A DNA stretch of 64,000 bases from CBDHFQ01 sp965262565 (GTDB lineage Bacteria; Bacteroidota; Bacteroidia; J057), in assembly GCA_965262565.1 (NCBI GenBank), contig CBDHFQ010000017.1, positions 62,001-126,000 of the forward strand, read 5' to 3'. Below, one piece after another: positions 19,819 through 28,079 of the stretch. Positions within the stretch are counted from its first letter, which is position 1, and every line of letters begins with the position of its first letter. The position numbers and the translations under genes were made by a program. Below the pieces are notes generated by a model. The model was given only the letters and a program-made list of their open reading frames with translations, was not told where the DNA came from and searched no databases.

Positions 19819-20517
19819 CTAATTACTCCCTTGATTAGTTAATACATGTGAAGGGGTGTCAGAGACCAATCGCCCTCCTTTCAATTGAATTATTCTCCCT
19901 GTTTTTCTTGCCAATCGCATATCGTGCGTGACTAACACCAAGGTAGTTTGGCTTTCCTCATTGAGCGAAAAAATTAATTGCTCTACCTTTTCACTTGTTT
20001 CTTCATCTAAATTTCCAGTAGGTTCATCAGCAAACAAGATTTGAGGGCGATTTGAAAAAGCCCTGGCTAAGGCTACTCTTTGTTGCTCACCTCCTGATAA
20101 TTGGGATGGATAGTGATGAAAGCGGTCAGCTAACCCTACTTTATCTAATAAATCTATGGCGTAATCTCTGATTCCCGAGGCACCTTTTAGTTCCATTGGT
20201 ACCATCACATTTTCAAGGGCAGTAAGTGTAGGAAGAAGTTGAAATTGTTGAAAAATAAAACCAACATATTGGCTTCGGATGTTTGCCAATTCATCTTCGT
20301 TCAGATTCCCAAGATTAACTCCTGCCAGCACTAATTCTCCTTCAGATGGGGTATCCAATCCGGCACATAATCCTAAAAGGGTGGTCTTACCACTCCCGGA
20401 AGGACCTACGATGGCCATCGTTTCCCCTTTTGCAACTTTAAAAGAAATATGTTGTAATACCTGAAGGGCATTTTTTCCCTGCTGGAAGTATTTTGAGAGA
20501 TTATTTACTGTAAGCAT
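19819..20517 (-). CDS. ABC transporter ATP-binding protein (YbbA/LolD-like)
   Basis: The ATPase partner of the downstream permease, 232 residues from MLTVNNLSK. A longer in-frame start at 20598 would add 27 residues outside the domain. Walker A GPSGSGKT is at 38-45, the Q-loop glutamine near 90, signature LSGGEQQR at 140-147, Walker B ILFADEP at 160-166 and the switch histidine at 198. The sequence around these is typical of the MacB/LolD/YbbA group. The tesA-like gene lies divergently upstream, as in E. coli tesA-ybbA-ybbP. Confidence 0.93.
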   Translation of the reverse strand: MLTVNNLSKYFQQGKNALQVLQHISFKVAKGETMAIVGPSGSGKTTLLGLCAGLDTPSEGELVLAGVNLGNLNEDELANIRSQYVGFIFQQFQLLPTLTALENVMVPMELKGASGIRDYAIDLLDKVGLADRFHHYPSQLSGGEQQRVALARAFSNRPQILFADEPTGNLDEETSEKVEQLIFSLNEESQTTLVLVTHDMRLARKTGRIIQLKGGRLVSDTPSHVLTNQGSN

Positions 20518-21127
20518 GTTTAAGAGGGTAATTTGTTTACCGGAAAGCCTAAAAAGCTGACATATCCAGATCACAGGCCATAAATAGCTCGTAATCAATT
20601 TTTTAAATGAAATTTATTCCTATTAGTTGATCACATGTTGTTCTTCTGCCAAGTTCTCAGATGAAAAACTGAATATCTCAGTTCCTCGACTACTTTGGAT
20701 ATACGAGCGATTAGACGGTTAGGGAAAAAAAATATTGTACGCATCTGCTTTTTTAGGTAAATCCTAAGTATCCAGTATAAGAAGTCAGCAGAGAAAAATG
20801 TTTGAATGAAAATCACCATATACCATTTGATGTAAGAATAAGGGTTCCTTTCTTTTATCTTAACAGATAGGGGTCAAGTTTAAAATAAATGTCTGGATGA
20901 ATGAGTGCATGAAATATGCATATTTCCAGGGGGTATTTTTAAGAAGAGGATGTGTTTATCACTAAGCAGAGAAAGCTGATATTTATACCAGGGAAAATTA
21001 AATTTGAATTTAAAGGCAACTATTTTCGCTATAGGTGTAATTTGAAATAGGTTTATGCAGAAAATAAATTAATTTTGTAGTACGAAGTTAAGTTCGTAAA
21101 GTAAGTGTATTAACTGATTGGTAACTC
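20518..21127. other. 610-base intergenic region between divergent ybbA-like and tesA-like genes
   Basis: No confident gene. It must hold the promoters of both flanking genes. A minus-strand open frame of 62 codons (20631-20819) exists but has no supporting features. The part before the esterase gene contains a TAATTTTG element. The region is AT-rich with no obvious long repeat or hairpin. Confidence 0.6.
21041..21077 (+). promoter_or_regulatory. Possible Bacteroidota-type promoter for the tesA-like gene
   Basis: TAATTTTG at 21070-21077 fits the -7 consensus TAnnTTTG exactly. The nearest TTTG upstream (21041-21044) is 25 bases away, longer than the usual 19-21, so the -33 element is doubtful. 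The leader would be about 45 bases. Confidence 0.35.
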
Positions 21128-21874
21128 ATGAGCAAGTGTATTAAGATAATTTTGCCTATTGTATTTCTAAGTGTTCTCCAGTTTGCCTGTAATCAAGATA
21201 GTAAACCTACAGATGATACGCATGTTAAAACTACCTCAGAGGCAAAATTAGGGCTGAAAGAGATAGATTCCTCTAAACGAGAGCAGGAAGATAAAGTAAT
21301 TCTATTTTTCGGAAACAGTATTACTGCGGGATATGGTGTAGAGTTATCAGAATCTTTTCCGGCTGTATTGCAGCGTCGTATGGACTCTCTAGATCTTTCT
21401 TATGAAGTAAGAAATAGTGGAATTAGTGGTGAAACTACTACAGATGGGGTAAATAGACTAGACTTTGTGCTGGGAATGCTGAAAAAAGATCCCGATATAT
21501 TCGTTTTGGAATTAGGTGCGAATGATGGTTTAAGAGGATTAGATCTCTCGCAGACCAGAGAAAATTTGCGTCAAATCATTCGGAGCATCAGTGAAAGATA
21601 TCCAGAAGTAAGAATTGTTCTCTGTGGAATGGAAGTCCCTCCTAATTTGGGAGAAGCATATACTAATGAGTTCCGAAATATCTTTTCAGACTTGGCAGAG
21701 CAACCAAAAGTTCATCTCGTTCCTTTTCTATTAGATGGGGTAGCAGGAAATCCGGAATTAAATCTCCCTGATGGAATTCATCCAACCCCTGAGGGACATA
21801 AAATAGTAGCGGAAAATGTTTGGGAAGTCTTGCAATCCTTAATTTCCGACGAAGAAGAACAGAACAGGGTATAA
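21128..21874 (+). CDS. tesA: SGNH-family esterase/lysophospholipase, TesA-like
   Basis: A GDSL/SGNH hydrolase (arylesterase, thioesterase or lysophospholipase type) of 248 residues. The signal region ends VLQFAC with Cys21, an imperfect lipobox, so the enzyme is probably a lipoprotein. The block I motif is GNSIT (62-66) with nucleophile S64 in place of the usual GDSLT. Block II glycine is near 98-101, block III GAND has N132, and the D215/H218 pair is in DGIHPT. It is divergent from the YbbA/YbbP-like ABC genes, which copies the E. coli neighbourhood and supports the assignment. The SDR gene follows after 13 bases. Confidence 0.9.
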   Translation: MSKCIKIILPIVFLSVLQFACNQDSKPTDDTHVKTTSEAKLGLKEIDSSKREQEDKVILFFGNSITAGYGVELSESFPAVLQRRMDSLDLSYEVRNSGISGETTTDGVNRLDFVLGMLKKDPDIFVLELGANDGLRGLDLSQTRENLRQIIRSISERYPEVRIVLCGMEVPPNLGEAYTNEFRNIFSDLAEQPKVHLVPFLLDGVAGNPELNLPDGIHPTPEGHKIVAENVWEVLQSLISDEEEQNRV

Positions 21875-21887
21875 AAATCAAACATCC

Positions 21888-22673
21888 TTGCGATTTAAAG
21901 ATAAAATAGTCTGGATTACAGGTGCGTCTTCGGGAATCGGAGAAGCATTGGTATATGCGTTTGACAAAGAAGGAGCTAAAGTTATTCTTTCAGCCAGGAG
22001 AGAAGAAATGCTTAAAGCAATTCAGGAAAAGCTCACCCACCCTTCATTAGTTATCCCCCTGGATCTAACGCAAACATCTCACATCCAAAGTGCTGTAGAA
22101 AAAGTAACCTCTGAGTGGGGAAGAGTTGATATTTTAATTAACAACGGTGGAAGAACGACCAGATCTTTAGCCATTGAAACTCCGCTGGATAATGACCGAT
22201 TAATTATGGAGGTAAATTACTTTGGACATATTGCATTGACAAAAGCTGTTCTTCCAATGATGGTTAGTCAAGGAGGAGGACAAATTGTTGTCAATAGTAG
22301 CGTGGCTGGTAAGTTTGGATTTTACTTAAGAACTGCTTATTCAGCAGCAAAGCATGCCTTACACGGATTTTTCGAGTCTCTGAGATTTGAGCATTTAAAA
22401 GACAACATTAGTATTACGCTGGTAAATCCTGGAAGAATTCGAACCGATATCTCTTATTCAGCTTTAACAAAAGATGGGGCAAACTACGGAAAAATGGATA
22501 AGGGACAGGCAGAGGGAATGCCGCTAGATGTGTTTACTCCTAAATTAATGAATGCCATCTACAAACATAAAAAGGAGGTAAACATCGGTGGGAAAGAAGT
22601 ACTTCTGGTGTATTTTAAACGATATTTTCCCGCCGTATTTTTTATGATAGCTAAAAGAGCGAGTGCAACATAA
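21888..22673 (+). CDS. Short-chain dehydrogenase/reductase (TTG start)
   Basis: A classical SDR of 261 residues. The cofactor motif TGASSGIG is at 11-18, NNGG near 85-88, S138 and the catalytic Y151 and K155 (YSAAK). The order is complete, so it should be active as an NAD(P)(H)-dependent oxidoreductase. Sequence around the site resembles the DHRS7-like group; the substrate is unknown. No in-frame ATG or GTG precedes the cofactor motif, so the start is TTG at 21888. It is 13 bases after the esterase and directly upstream of the VOC gene, so the three form an operon. Confidence 0.9.
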   Translation: MRFKDKIVWITGASSGIGEALVYAFDKEGAKVILSARREEMLKAIQEKLTHPSLVIPLDLTQTSHIQSAVEKVTSEWGRVDILINNGGRTTRSLAIETPLDNDRLIMEVNYFGHIALTKAVLPMMVSQGGGQIVVNSSVAGKFGFYLRTAYSAAKHALHGFFESLRFEHLKDNISITLVNPGRIRTDISYSALTKDGANYGKMDKGQAEGMPLDVFTPKLMNAIYKHKKEVNIGGKEVLLVYFKRYFPAVFFMIAKRASAT

Positions 22674-22683
22674 GAACTACTAC

Positions 22684-23742
22684 ATGGAAGTGATTATTAG
22701 TGGAATTCAACAAATGGGCATTGGTGTACCTGATGTTCATCAAGCTTGGAAATGGTATAGAAAATATATGGGCATGGATATTCCCATGTTTGACGAGGCG
22801 GCAGAAGCAAATCTCATGTTGCCTTATACAGGTGGCAAGCCTCATAAAAGGCATGCAATCCTGGCACTGAACCTACAGGGAGGAAGTGGGATGGAAATTT
22901 GGCAATATACCAGCCGTACACCGGAAGCTCCTTCTTTTTCGCCTGCCCTGGGTGATTTAGGAATTTTCATCTGCAAAATTAAAAGTCCAGATGCAGAAAA
23001 GGCTTATCGATCATTTGTCTCTCAAAAAGCAGCTGTACTAGGAGCGTTAAAACAACATCCCGCTAAACAATCTCATTTTTATGTAAGTGATCCTTTTGGG
23101 AATATCTTTGACATAGTATCTGACAGACATTGGTTTCAAAAAGGTAAACATCCTACAGGTGGAGTTTCAGGATGTGTTATTGGAGTTTCAGACATAGAGA
23201 AATCACTGCCTTTTTATCAGAGAATTCTTGGGTATGATCGTGTAGCGTTCGATCAAACAGCTGTGTTTGAGGATTTTGCGCCGCTAAATGGAGGTGAGGA
23301 AACTTACAGAAGGGTTTTACTGACCCATAGCCAACTTCGTCGTGGTGCTTTTAGTGAGGTGTTTGGGCCAAGTAGCATAGAGCTAGTTCAGGCTTTGGAT
23401 AGAAAAGGGAAAAAAATATTTGAAAATAGATTTTGGGGAGATCTTGGTTTTATCCATTTGTGTTTCGATGTACAGGGAATGGATCAACTAAAAGAAAGCT
23501 GTGAGAGGTATGGATGTCCTTTTGTAGTAGACAGTCAAAACAGTTTTGATATGGGAGAAGCAGCAGGAAGATTTTCCTATATTGAAGATCCCGATGGTAC
23601 CTTAATAGAGTTTGTGGAAACGCACAAAGTCCCCATTGTCAAATCCATGGGATGGTACTTACATCTTTCAAAAAGAGATCCCAACAAACAACTCCCCAGA
23701 TGGATGCTTAAGAGTCTGGCCTTCAACAGGGTTAAAGATTAG
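22684..23742 (+). CDS. VOC-family (glyoxalase-fold) protein, 4-HPPD-like arrangement
   Basis: About 352 residues with two vicinal-oxygen-chelate domains. The first covers roughly residues 4-140 (QQMGIGVPDVHQAWKWYRK) and the second 155-320 (CVIGVSDIEKSLPFYQRILGY). The pattern resembles extradiol dioxygenase/HPPD-like proteins, but metal ligands are not clear enough to name a reaction. The ATG at 22684 is preferred; a GTG at 22663 would overlap the SDR gene by 11 bases. It closes the tesA-SDR-VOC transcription unit. Confidence 0.85.
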   Translation: MEVIISGIQQMGIGVPDVHQAWKWYRKYMGMDIPMFDEAAEANLMLPYTGGKPHKRHAILALNLQGGSGMEIWQYTSRTPEAPSFSPALGDLGIFICKIKSPDAEKAYRSFVSQKAAVLGALKQHPAKQSHFYVSDPFGNIFDIVSDRHWFQKGKHPTGGVSGCVIGVSDIEKSLPFYQRILGYDRVAFDQTAVFEDFAPLNGGEETYRRVLLTHSQLRRGAFSEVFGPSSIELVQALDRKGKKIFENRFWGDLGFIHLCFDVQGMDQLKESCERYGCPFVVDSQNSFDMGEAAGRFSYIEDPDGTLIEFVETHKVPIVKSMGWYLHLSKRDPNKQLPRWMLKSLAFNRVKD

Positions 23743-23806
23743 CTCTTCTTTAAAGAAATGCTTAATTTAATCTTATGACTATTTAGTCTACCTAATTGAT
23801 GAGTAT

Positions 23807-24709
23807 ATGCCTACCCCAGTAGATGAAATAAGCCTGAATTTTAGCCCGGAGAGTTTGCTTGCTATGAAATTCACATTGATGCTGATCATGTTTGGGGTTT
23901 CATTAGATCTCAGCTTAGAGGACTTTAAAAGAGTGTTTAAACATCCCAGAAGTCCTCTGATAGGATTATTTTCTCAGTTTCTTGTACTTCCTGCCCTAAC
24001 CTTTGTATTCGTATCTCTTATAAAACCATTGGATAGTTTTGCTCTGGGAATGTTTTTAGTAGCAGCTTGTCCAGGAGGAAATATTTCCAATTTCATCTCA
24101 TCTTTAGCCAAAGCTAATGTAGCCCTCTCAGTCAGTATTACTGCCCTAGCTACAGCAGCATCTATCTTTATGACCCCTTTGAATTTTGCTTTTTGGTCCA
24201 ATCTATATTTCCAGGAAGCCAGTATTGATCAAATTCATGTTGGTTTTTGGGATATGTTTTTTGATATATTACTCATTCTTACTCTTCCTCTGCTTGCCGG
24301 AATGTTAGTAGCAAAAAAATTTCCCTCCTTAACAGGTATGATCCGTAAACCAATGAAAATCATATCTATCCTTATTTTCGCTGCTTATGTGGTTATAGCT
24401 TTGTACAATAATTTTGACTTTTTTATGGCCTATATCCATATCATATTTGCCATTGTAGTCATTCACAATGCTATAGCACTGCTAGGCGGATATACTGTAG
24501 GTAAATTATCGAGATTGCCCTTCAAAGAGGTTAAGTCTATAACGATTGAAACCGGAATACAAAATTCAGGATTGGCATTAGTGCTGATTTTTGATCCCAG
24601 GTATTTTGAAGGCTTAGGTGGTATGTCCCTCATTGCAGCTTTCTGGGGAATCTGGCACATAGTAGCAGGGATGATGATTGCTACTTTCTGGGCCGGGCGA
24701 AAGACCTGA
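23807..24709 (+). CDS. Bile acid:sodium symporter family (BASS/SBF) transporter
   Basis: A membrane protein of 300 residues with about nine or ten hydrophobic segments. The motifs FGVSLDLSLEDFKR, AACPGGNISNFISSLAKANVALS and ETGIQNSGLAL are the BASS sodium-site and crossover signatures. Members take up bile acids, pantoate, pyruvate or other organic anions with sodium, and the substrate is unknown here. It is 64 bases after the VOC gene and 51 before the acyltransferase on the same strand. Confidence 0.92.
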   Translation: MPTPVDEISLNFSPESLLAMKFTLMLIMFGVSLDLSLEDFKRVFKHPRSPLIGLFSQFLVLPALTFVFVSLIKPLDSFALGMFLVAACPGGNISNFISSLAKANVALSVSITALATAASIFMTPLNFAFWSNLYFQEASIDQIHVGFWDMFFDILLILTLPLLAGMLVAKKFPSLTGMIRKPMKIISILIFAAYVVIALYNNFDFFMAYIHIIFAIVVIHNAIALLGGYTVGKLSRLPFKEVKSITIETGIQNSGLALVLIFDPRYFEGLGGMSLIAAFWGIWHIVAGMMIATFWAGRKT

Positions 24710-24760
24710 TCTTTTTGATCTTCCAAAGAGTTAAGGTAGTCAGATTAATTTTTTATTTAC

Positions 24761-26134
24761 ATGAAAAAATTTTTGCATCATATATCTTATCAATTTGTTA
24801 AACACTGGACGAGAAATTCTGTCCGTATGTTTTATAGAAGGCTGGAAATTAAAGGATTGGAAAATGTTGATAATAACCAACCTGTATTTGTTACATCGAA
24901 TCATCAAAATGCGTTGTCTGATCCTGTAACTATGGGATCATTTCTTAAAAAACATCCCAATTTTTTAACCAGAGCTGATATTTTTTCTAGTAAGACGTTC
25001 AAAGGCGTATTCGATTTCTTCAAGCTACTTCCTATTTACCGGGAAAGAGATAAAGTAAATACCCTGGAAAAGAATGAAGAGATTTTTCGAACATGTATAG
25101 AACGATTAGGTAATAATGAACAAATAATCATTTTTCCAGAAGGTAATCACAATCGCAAATACAGAGTGAGACCACTAAAAAAAGGAGTAGCAAGGATCGC
25201 ATTCAGGGCAGCAGAAACATATCATTTTAACAAAGACGTTCAAATCCTACCCGTAGGCATCAACTATTTCGACCACACGCAATATTATAGTGATTTATAT
25301 ATTCATTATGGACAGCCACTACACGTAAATGACTATAAAGAATTATATCTTGAAAATCCTGGAAGAGCTATTGTCAAACTTACTACTGATTTGAGAAATA
25401 GTCTAAAGGAGAACGTATGGCACATTAGCCAGGTTGAACACTATGATCTTATTAATACCCTTAGAACCTGGTTTATACCGGATGTAATACAGGCAAAAAA
25501 AAGGTCTTTTAATCTTGATCAACAAGTAAGATCCGGGCAGGAAATCATTAGAGGTGTAGAAAACTGGCTAGATGGTAATCCCATTGACCTAGAAAATATA
25601 CGAGAGCAAATAGACCAGTATCATGGACTTTTAACTACTTCCAACCTGGATAATCGGCTGCTATCGTTTAATAATGGGCCCATGTCCATGTTAAAAATTC
25701 TAATTAAAACGTTTCTCTTAATTCTGACGCTGCCGGTATTAGTATATGGAGGCATTTTCCATGTGATTCCTTATTATCTGGCAGATAGGATAGCAAAAAA
25801 GAAGTTTAAGGATGATCACTTTCATGCATCTATTAAACTATTAATCGGAGAATTCACTTTTCCTCCATACTACTTAATCCTGTCCGTTATATTCTTTCTT
25901 TTCACCTTTAATGTGGGTTGGAGCTTGTTATTTTTCCTCAGTCTTATGGTAAGTGGAAGATTCGCTACAGAGTGGGTATACCAGGGAAATGAACTTATTA
26001 AAGAGATAAGATATACCTTTATAAAACTAAGACGACCTAAGCTTTTTCAACAAGTTTACAATTCTCGCAAAAACTTAATGGAATTTGTCCTAGAAAAGGT
26101 ATCAGAGGATGAATTAATAAAAATTTTGCCTTAA
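24761..26134 (+). CDS. PlsC-type acyltransferase with C-terminal membrane region
   Basis: An acyltransferase of 457 residues. The acyl-acceptor motif is NHQNALSDP, an H-x5-D spacing used by a subgroup of PlsC-like enzymes. FPEGNHNRKYRVRP (motif III) and a later PVGINYFDH segment follow. Two or three hydrophobic helices near residues 310-400 anchor it. The size is larger than bacterial PlsC (about 250), so it is a PlsC-like, probably glycerophospholipid, acyltransferase of a long subgroup. The substrate is unassigned. Confidence 0.85.
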   Translation: MKKFLHHISYQFVKHWTRNSVRMFYRRLEIKGLENVDNNQPVFVTSNHQNALSDPVTMGSFLKKHPNFLTRADIFSSKTFKGVFDFFKLLPIYRERDKVNTLEKNEEIFRTCIERLGNNEQIIIFPEGNHNRKYRVRPLKKGVARIAFRAAETYHFNKDVQILPVGINYFDHTQYYSDLYIHYGQPLHVNDYKELYLENPGRAIVKLTTDLRNSLKENVWHISQVEHYDLINTLRTWFIPDVIQAKKRSFNLDQQVRSGQEIIRGVENWLDGNPIDLENIREQIDQYHGLLTTSNLDNRLLSFNNGPMSMLKILIKTFLLILTLPVLVYGGIFHVIPYYLADRIAKKKFKDDHFHASIKLLIGEFTFPPYYLILSVIFFLFTFNVGWSLLFFLSLMVSGRFATEWVYQGNELIKEIRYTFIKLRRPKLFQQVYNSRKNLMEFVLEKVSEDELIKILP

Positions 26135-26268
26135 GAAGTAAAGTTCTTTTTATGTATAAAATCAGTATAAATCATGATTTTATATTTATCGAATATTATC
26201 TTATTTGTAAAGTAATATATTGTAAGACCAGAAATTAATTTATTAGGTTGATATCGTTAATTCCTGTA

Positions 26269-26358
26269 ATGCAGTATTTCCATAAAGCTCCAGTAGGATT
26301 CAGGTACCTGTTGATCGTTTACATGTTTATTTTTCTTCTGACACTAATCACCAACTAG
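26269..26358 (+). CDS. Possible 29-codon small membrane peptide
   Basis: An ATG-started frame encodes 29 residues, of which about 17 (LLIVYMFIFLLTLIT) form one hydrophobic helix preceded by basic and aromatic residues, then TAG. It ends 19 bases before the sensor-like gene and could be co-translated or be a leader. A ribosome binding site is not obvious and chance hydrophobic frames are common in AT-rich DNA, so this is only a candidate. Confidence 0.2.
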   Translation: MQYFHKAPVGFRYLLIVYMFIFLLTLITN

Positions 26359-26377
26359 TTTAACGCTCAGCAAATTA

Positions 26378-28072
26378 ATGCCTATGTCCGCTTTGTCAAT
26401 TGATTTAAATTTTGCCCATTCGCAACATACAGCAACCAATAAAGTATCGGACGCGATTATCGTCATAAATTCAAAAGGGGAAATTGTCGATTGGAACGAG
26501 GTATCCTACAGGTTATTTGGATGGTCAAAAAGCGAGGTCTTGCATAAAAAATACACCGATTTACTGGGAGCTAAGGCCCTTTCTAAGGGAACGGCTATAG
26601 ACGATGTGTTAAATTTTCTGGATAATTCTTCAAAAAACTGGCATGGCAAATTGATCCAAAAACACAAACAAGGAGACAGTATTATTACGGAAACTTCGAT
26701 ATACTTCTTTCGTCATCATCAACCTAACTCAAATTATTGCCTCATTATTAATAGACTAGCTTTTCCAGAATCAAGTGAAAAAAAAGGAGAGGATCACAAC
26801 TCACTCAATCACAAAAATGGATATTTCGAGGAAAGATTACTTAATGCCATTATTCTTCAAGGAGGTGAGATGGATGATTTAAGTGTGCTAACCTCTTTTT
26901 TATTAAACATATTAATTAAGTCCTTTTCCTTAGAAGCTGGGGGCATTTATTTGCTTTCTGAGGAACATAAAGAATTATCGTTAATAGCGTCTGCCCATAT
27001 CATTGATTCGGTCAAATCTCAATTGGCTACCTGGCCTGTAAACTCCTTCCCTATTCAACATATTATTCAGGATCATGATGCCCTTTATTCTGACACCTTA
27101 AAAAAACAGCTTCCTGCCAAGCATCCCCTATCCACTTACGAATCCATTGTGGCCATTCCCTTTATCGCCTCTCATACATTTTTAGGTGCATTTATTGGAT
27201 TTAGCCATAAGCGCAACATTCCTCACTTTCATAAACCTTCCAATACCCGACTCCTCAGTCATCAAATGGGATTATTGATTTCTCGATTACAGGTAAAAAA
27301 TAAATGTCAAAAGCTAAATGATGAAATAGAACTCATTATTCAAAAGCGTACCTATGACTTAACGCTTGCCAACCAACAACTCAGGAAGTATACTTCTATC
27401 ATCGGTCATGATCTTAGGGAACCGGCCAGGATGATCCTGGCTTATTTAGAGCTTCTTCATAGAAAACACGGTGAACTATTCAAAGATGAAGCCTTGGAAT
27501 TTTTACACTATGCGATGGATGGAGCAGAACGAATGAAAGCCTTATTAGATGGGATTTCCGAGTATACCAGAATTACTTCTCAAAACAGGAAACACGAACC
27601 TATATATTTGCAGTCTTTATTATTAGAGGTCTGTACTAAGCTTGAAAAAACGATACTTGAGTCAAATACCAGGATCACATTCAGCAAGTTACCTCAGATA
27701 GAAGGAGATCCTCAACTGGTCCTTAAGCTTTTCCGAATTCTCCTGGAAAAATTGATTCTGCTCTCCTTAGGAGATCCTACTGCAATAGAGGTAAGCCTGG
27801 ATCAATCTGAGCATTTTTGGACTTGCTATATCATAAAAAAGGGCAAAAGTTTACGAGAAGATCAAATACATAGAATTGAACAAGTATTTAGTAAAGGATA
27901 TCATATTAAGACACTTCCCGACCTGGATTTAGGCTTATCTATTTGCAGAGGTATTGTAGAGAAGCATGGTGGATTTATTGGGATAGAAAGCGATTCGTTA
28001 AACGGAACCACGGTATATTTTACGATCAAAAAATACTCAGAAGCTCAAAAGCGGATGATGTATGTCGATTAA
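26378..28072 (+). CDS. PAS-GAF sensor histidine kinase-like protein with degenerate ATPase
   Basis: A protein of 564 residues with no membrane segment. A PAS domain (about 22-125), a GAF-like domain (about 155-305), then a HisKA segment in which the phospho-acceptor His344 is kept (IGHDLREP). The catalytic domain is altered. In the N-box (LFRILLEKLILL, 451-462) the two asparagines that bind magnesium are Ile454 and Lys458. The DxGxG loop is replaced by KKGKSLRED (487-495). Only a partial G2 (DLDLGLSI) remains. This suggests a histidine protein that is phosphorylated by another kinase, or a non-catalytic sensor. It converges on the next gene with a 7-base gap. Confidence 0.8.
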   Translation: MPMSALSIDLNFAHSQHTATNKVSDAIIVINSKGEIVDWNEVSYRLFGWSKSEVLHKKYTDLLGAKALSKGTAIDDVLNFLDNSSKNWHGKLIQKHKQGDSIITETSIYFFRHHQPNSNYCLIINRLAFPESSEKKGEDHNSLNHKNGYFEERLLNAIILQGGEMDDLSVLTSFLLNILIKSFSLEAGGIYLLSEEHKELSLIASAHIIDSVKSQLATWPVNSFPIQHIIQDHDALYSDTLKKQLPAKHPLSTYESIVAIPFIASHTFLGAFIGFSHKRNIPHFHKPSNTRLLSHQMGLLISRLQVKNKCQKLNDEIELIIQKRTYDLTLANQQLRKYTSIIGHDLREPARMILAYLELLHRKHGELFKDEALEFLHYAMDGAERMKALLDGISEYTRITSQNRKHEPIYLQSLLLEVCTKLEKTILESNTRITFSKLPQIEGDPQLVLKLFRILLEKLILLSLGDPTAIEVSLDQSEHFWTCYIIKKGKSLREDQIHRIEQVFSKGYHIKTLPDLDLGLSICRGIVEKHGGFIGIESDSLNGTTVYFTIKKYSEAQKRMMYVD

Positions 28073-28079
28073 GTATCAA

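Noticed and set aside
20631..20819. Minus-strand frame of 62 codons in the ybbA-tesA gap
   Set aside because: No recognisable domain or signal; composition is like the surrounding AT-rich DNA. It could be a remnant, but nothing supports that.
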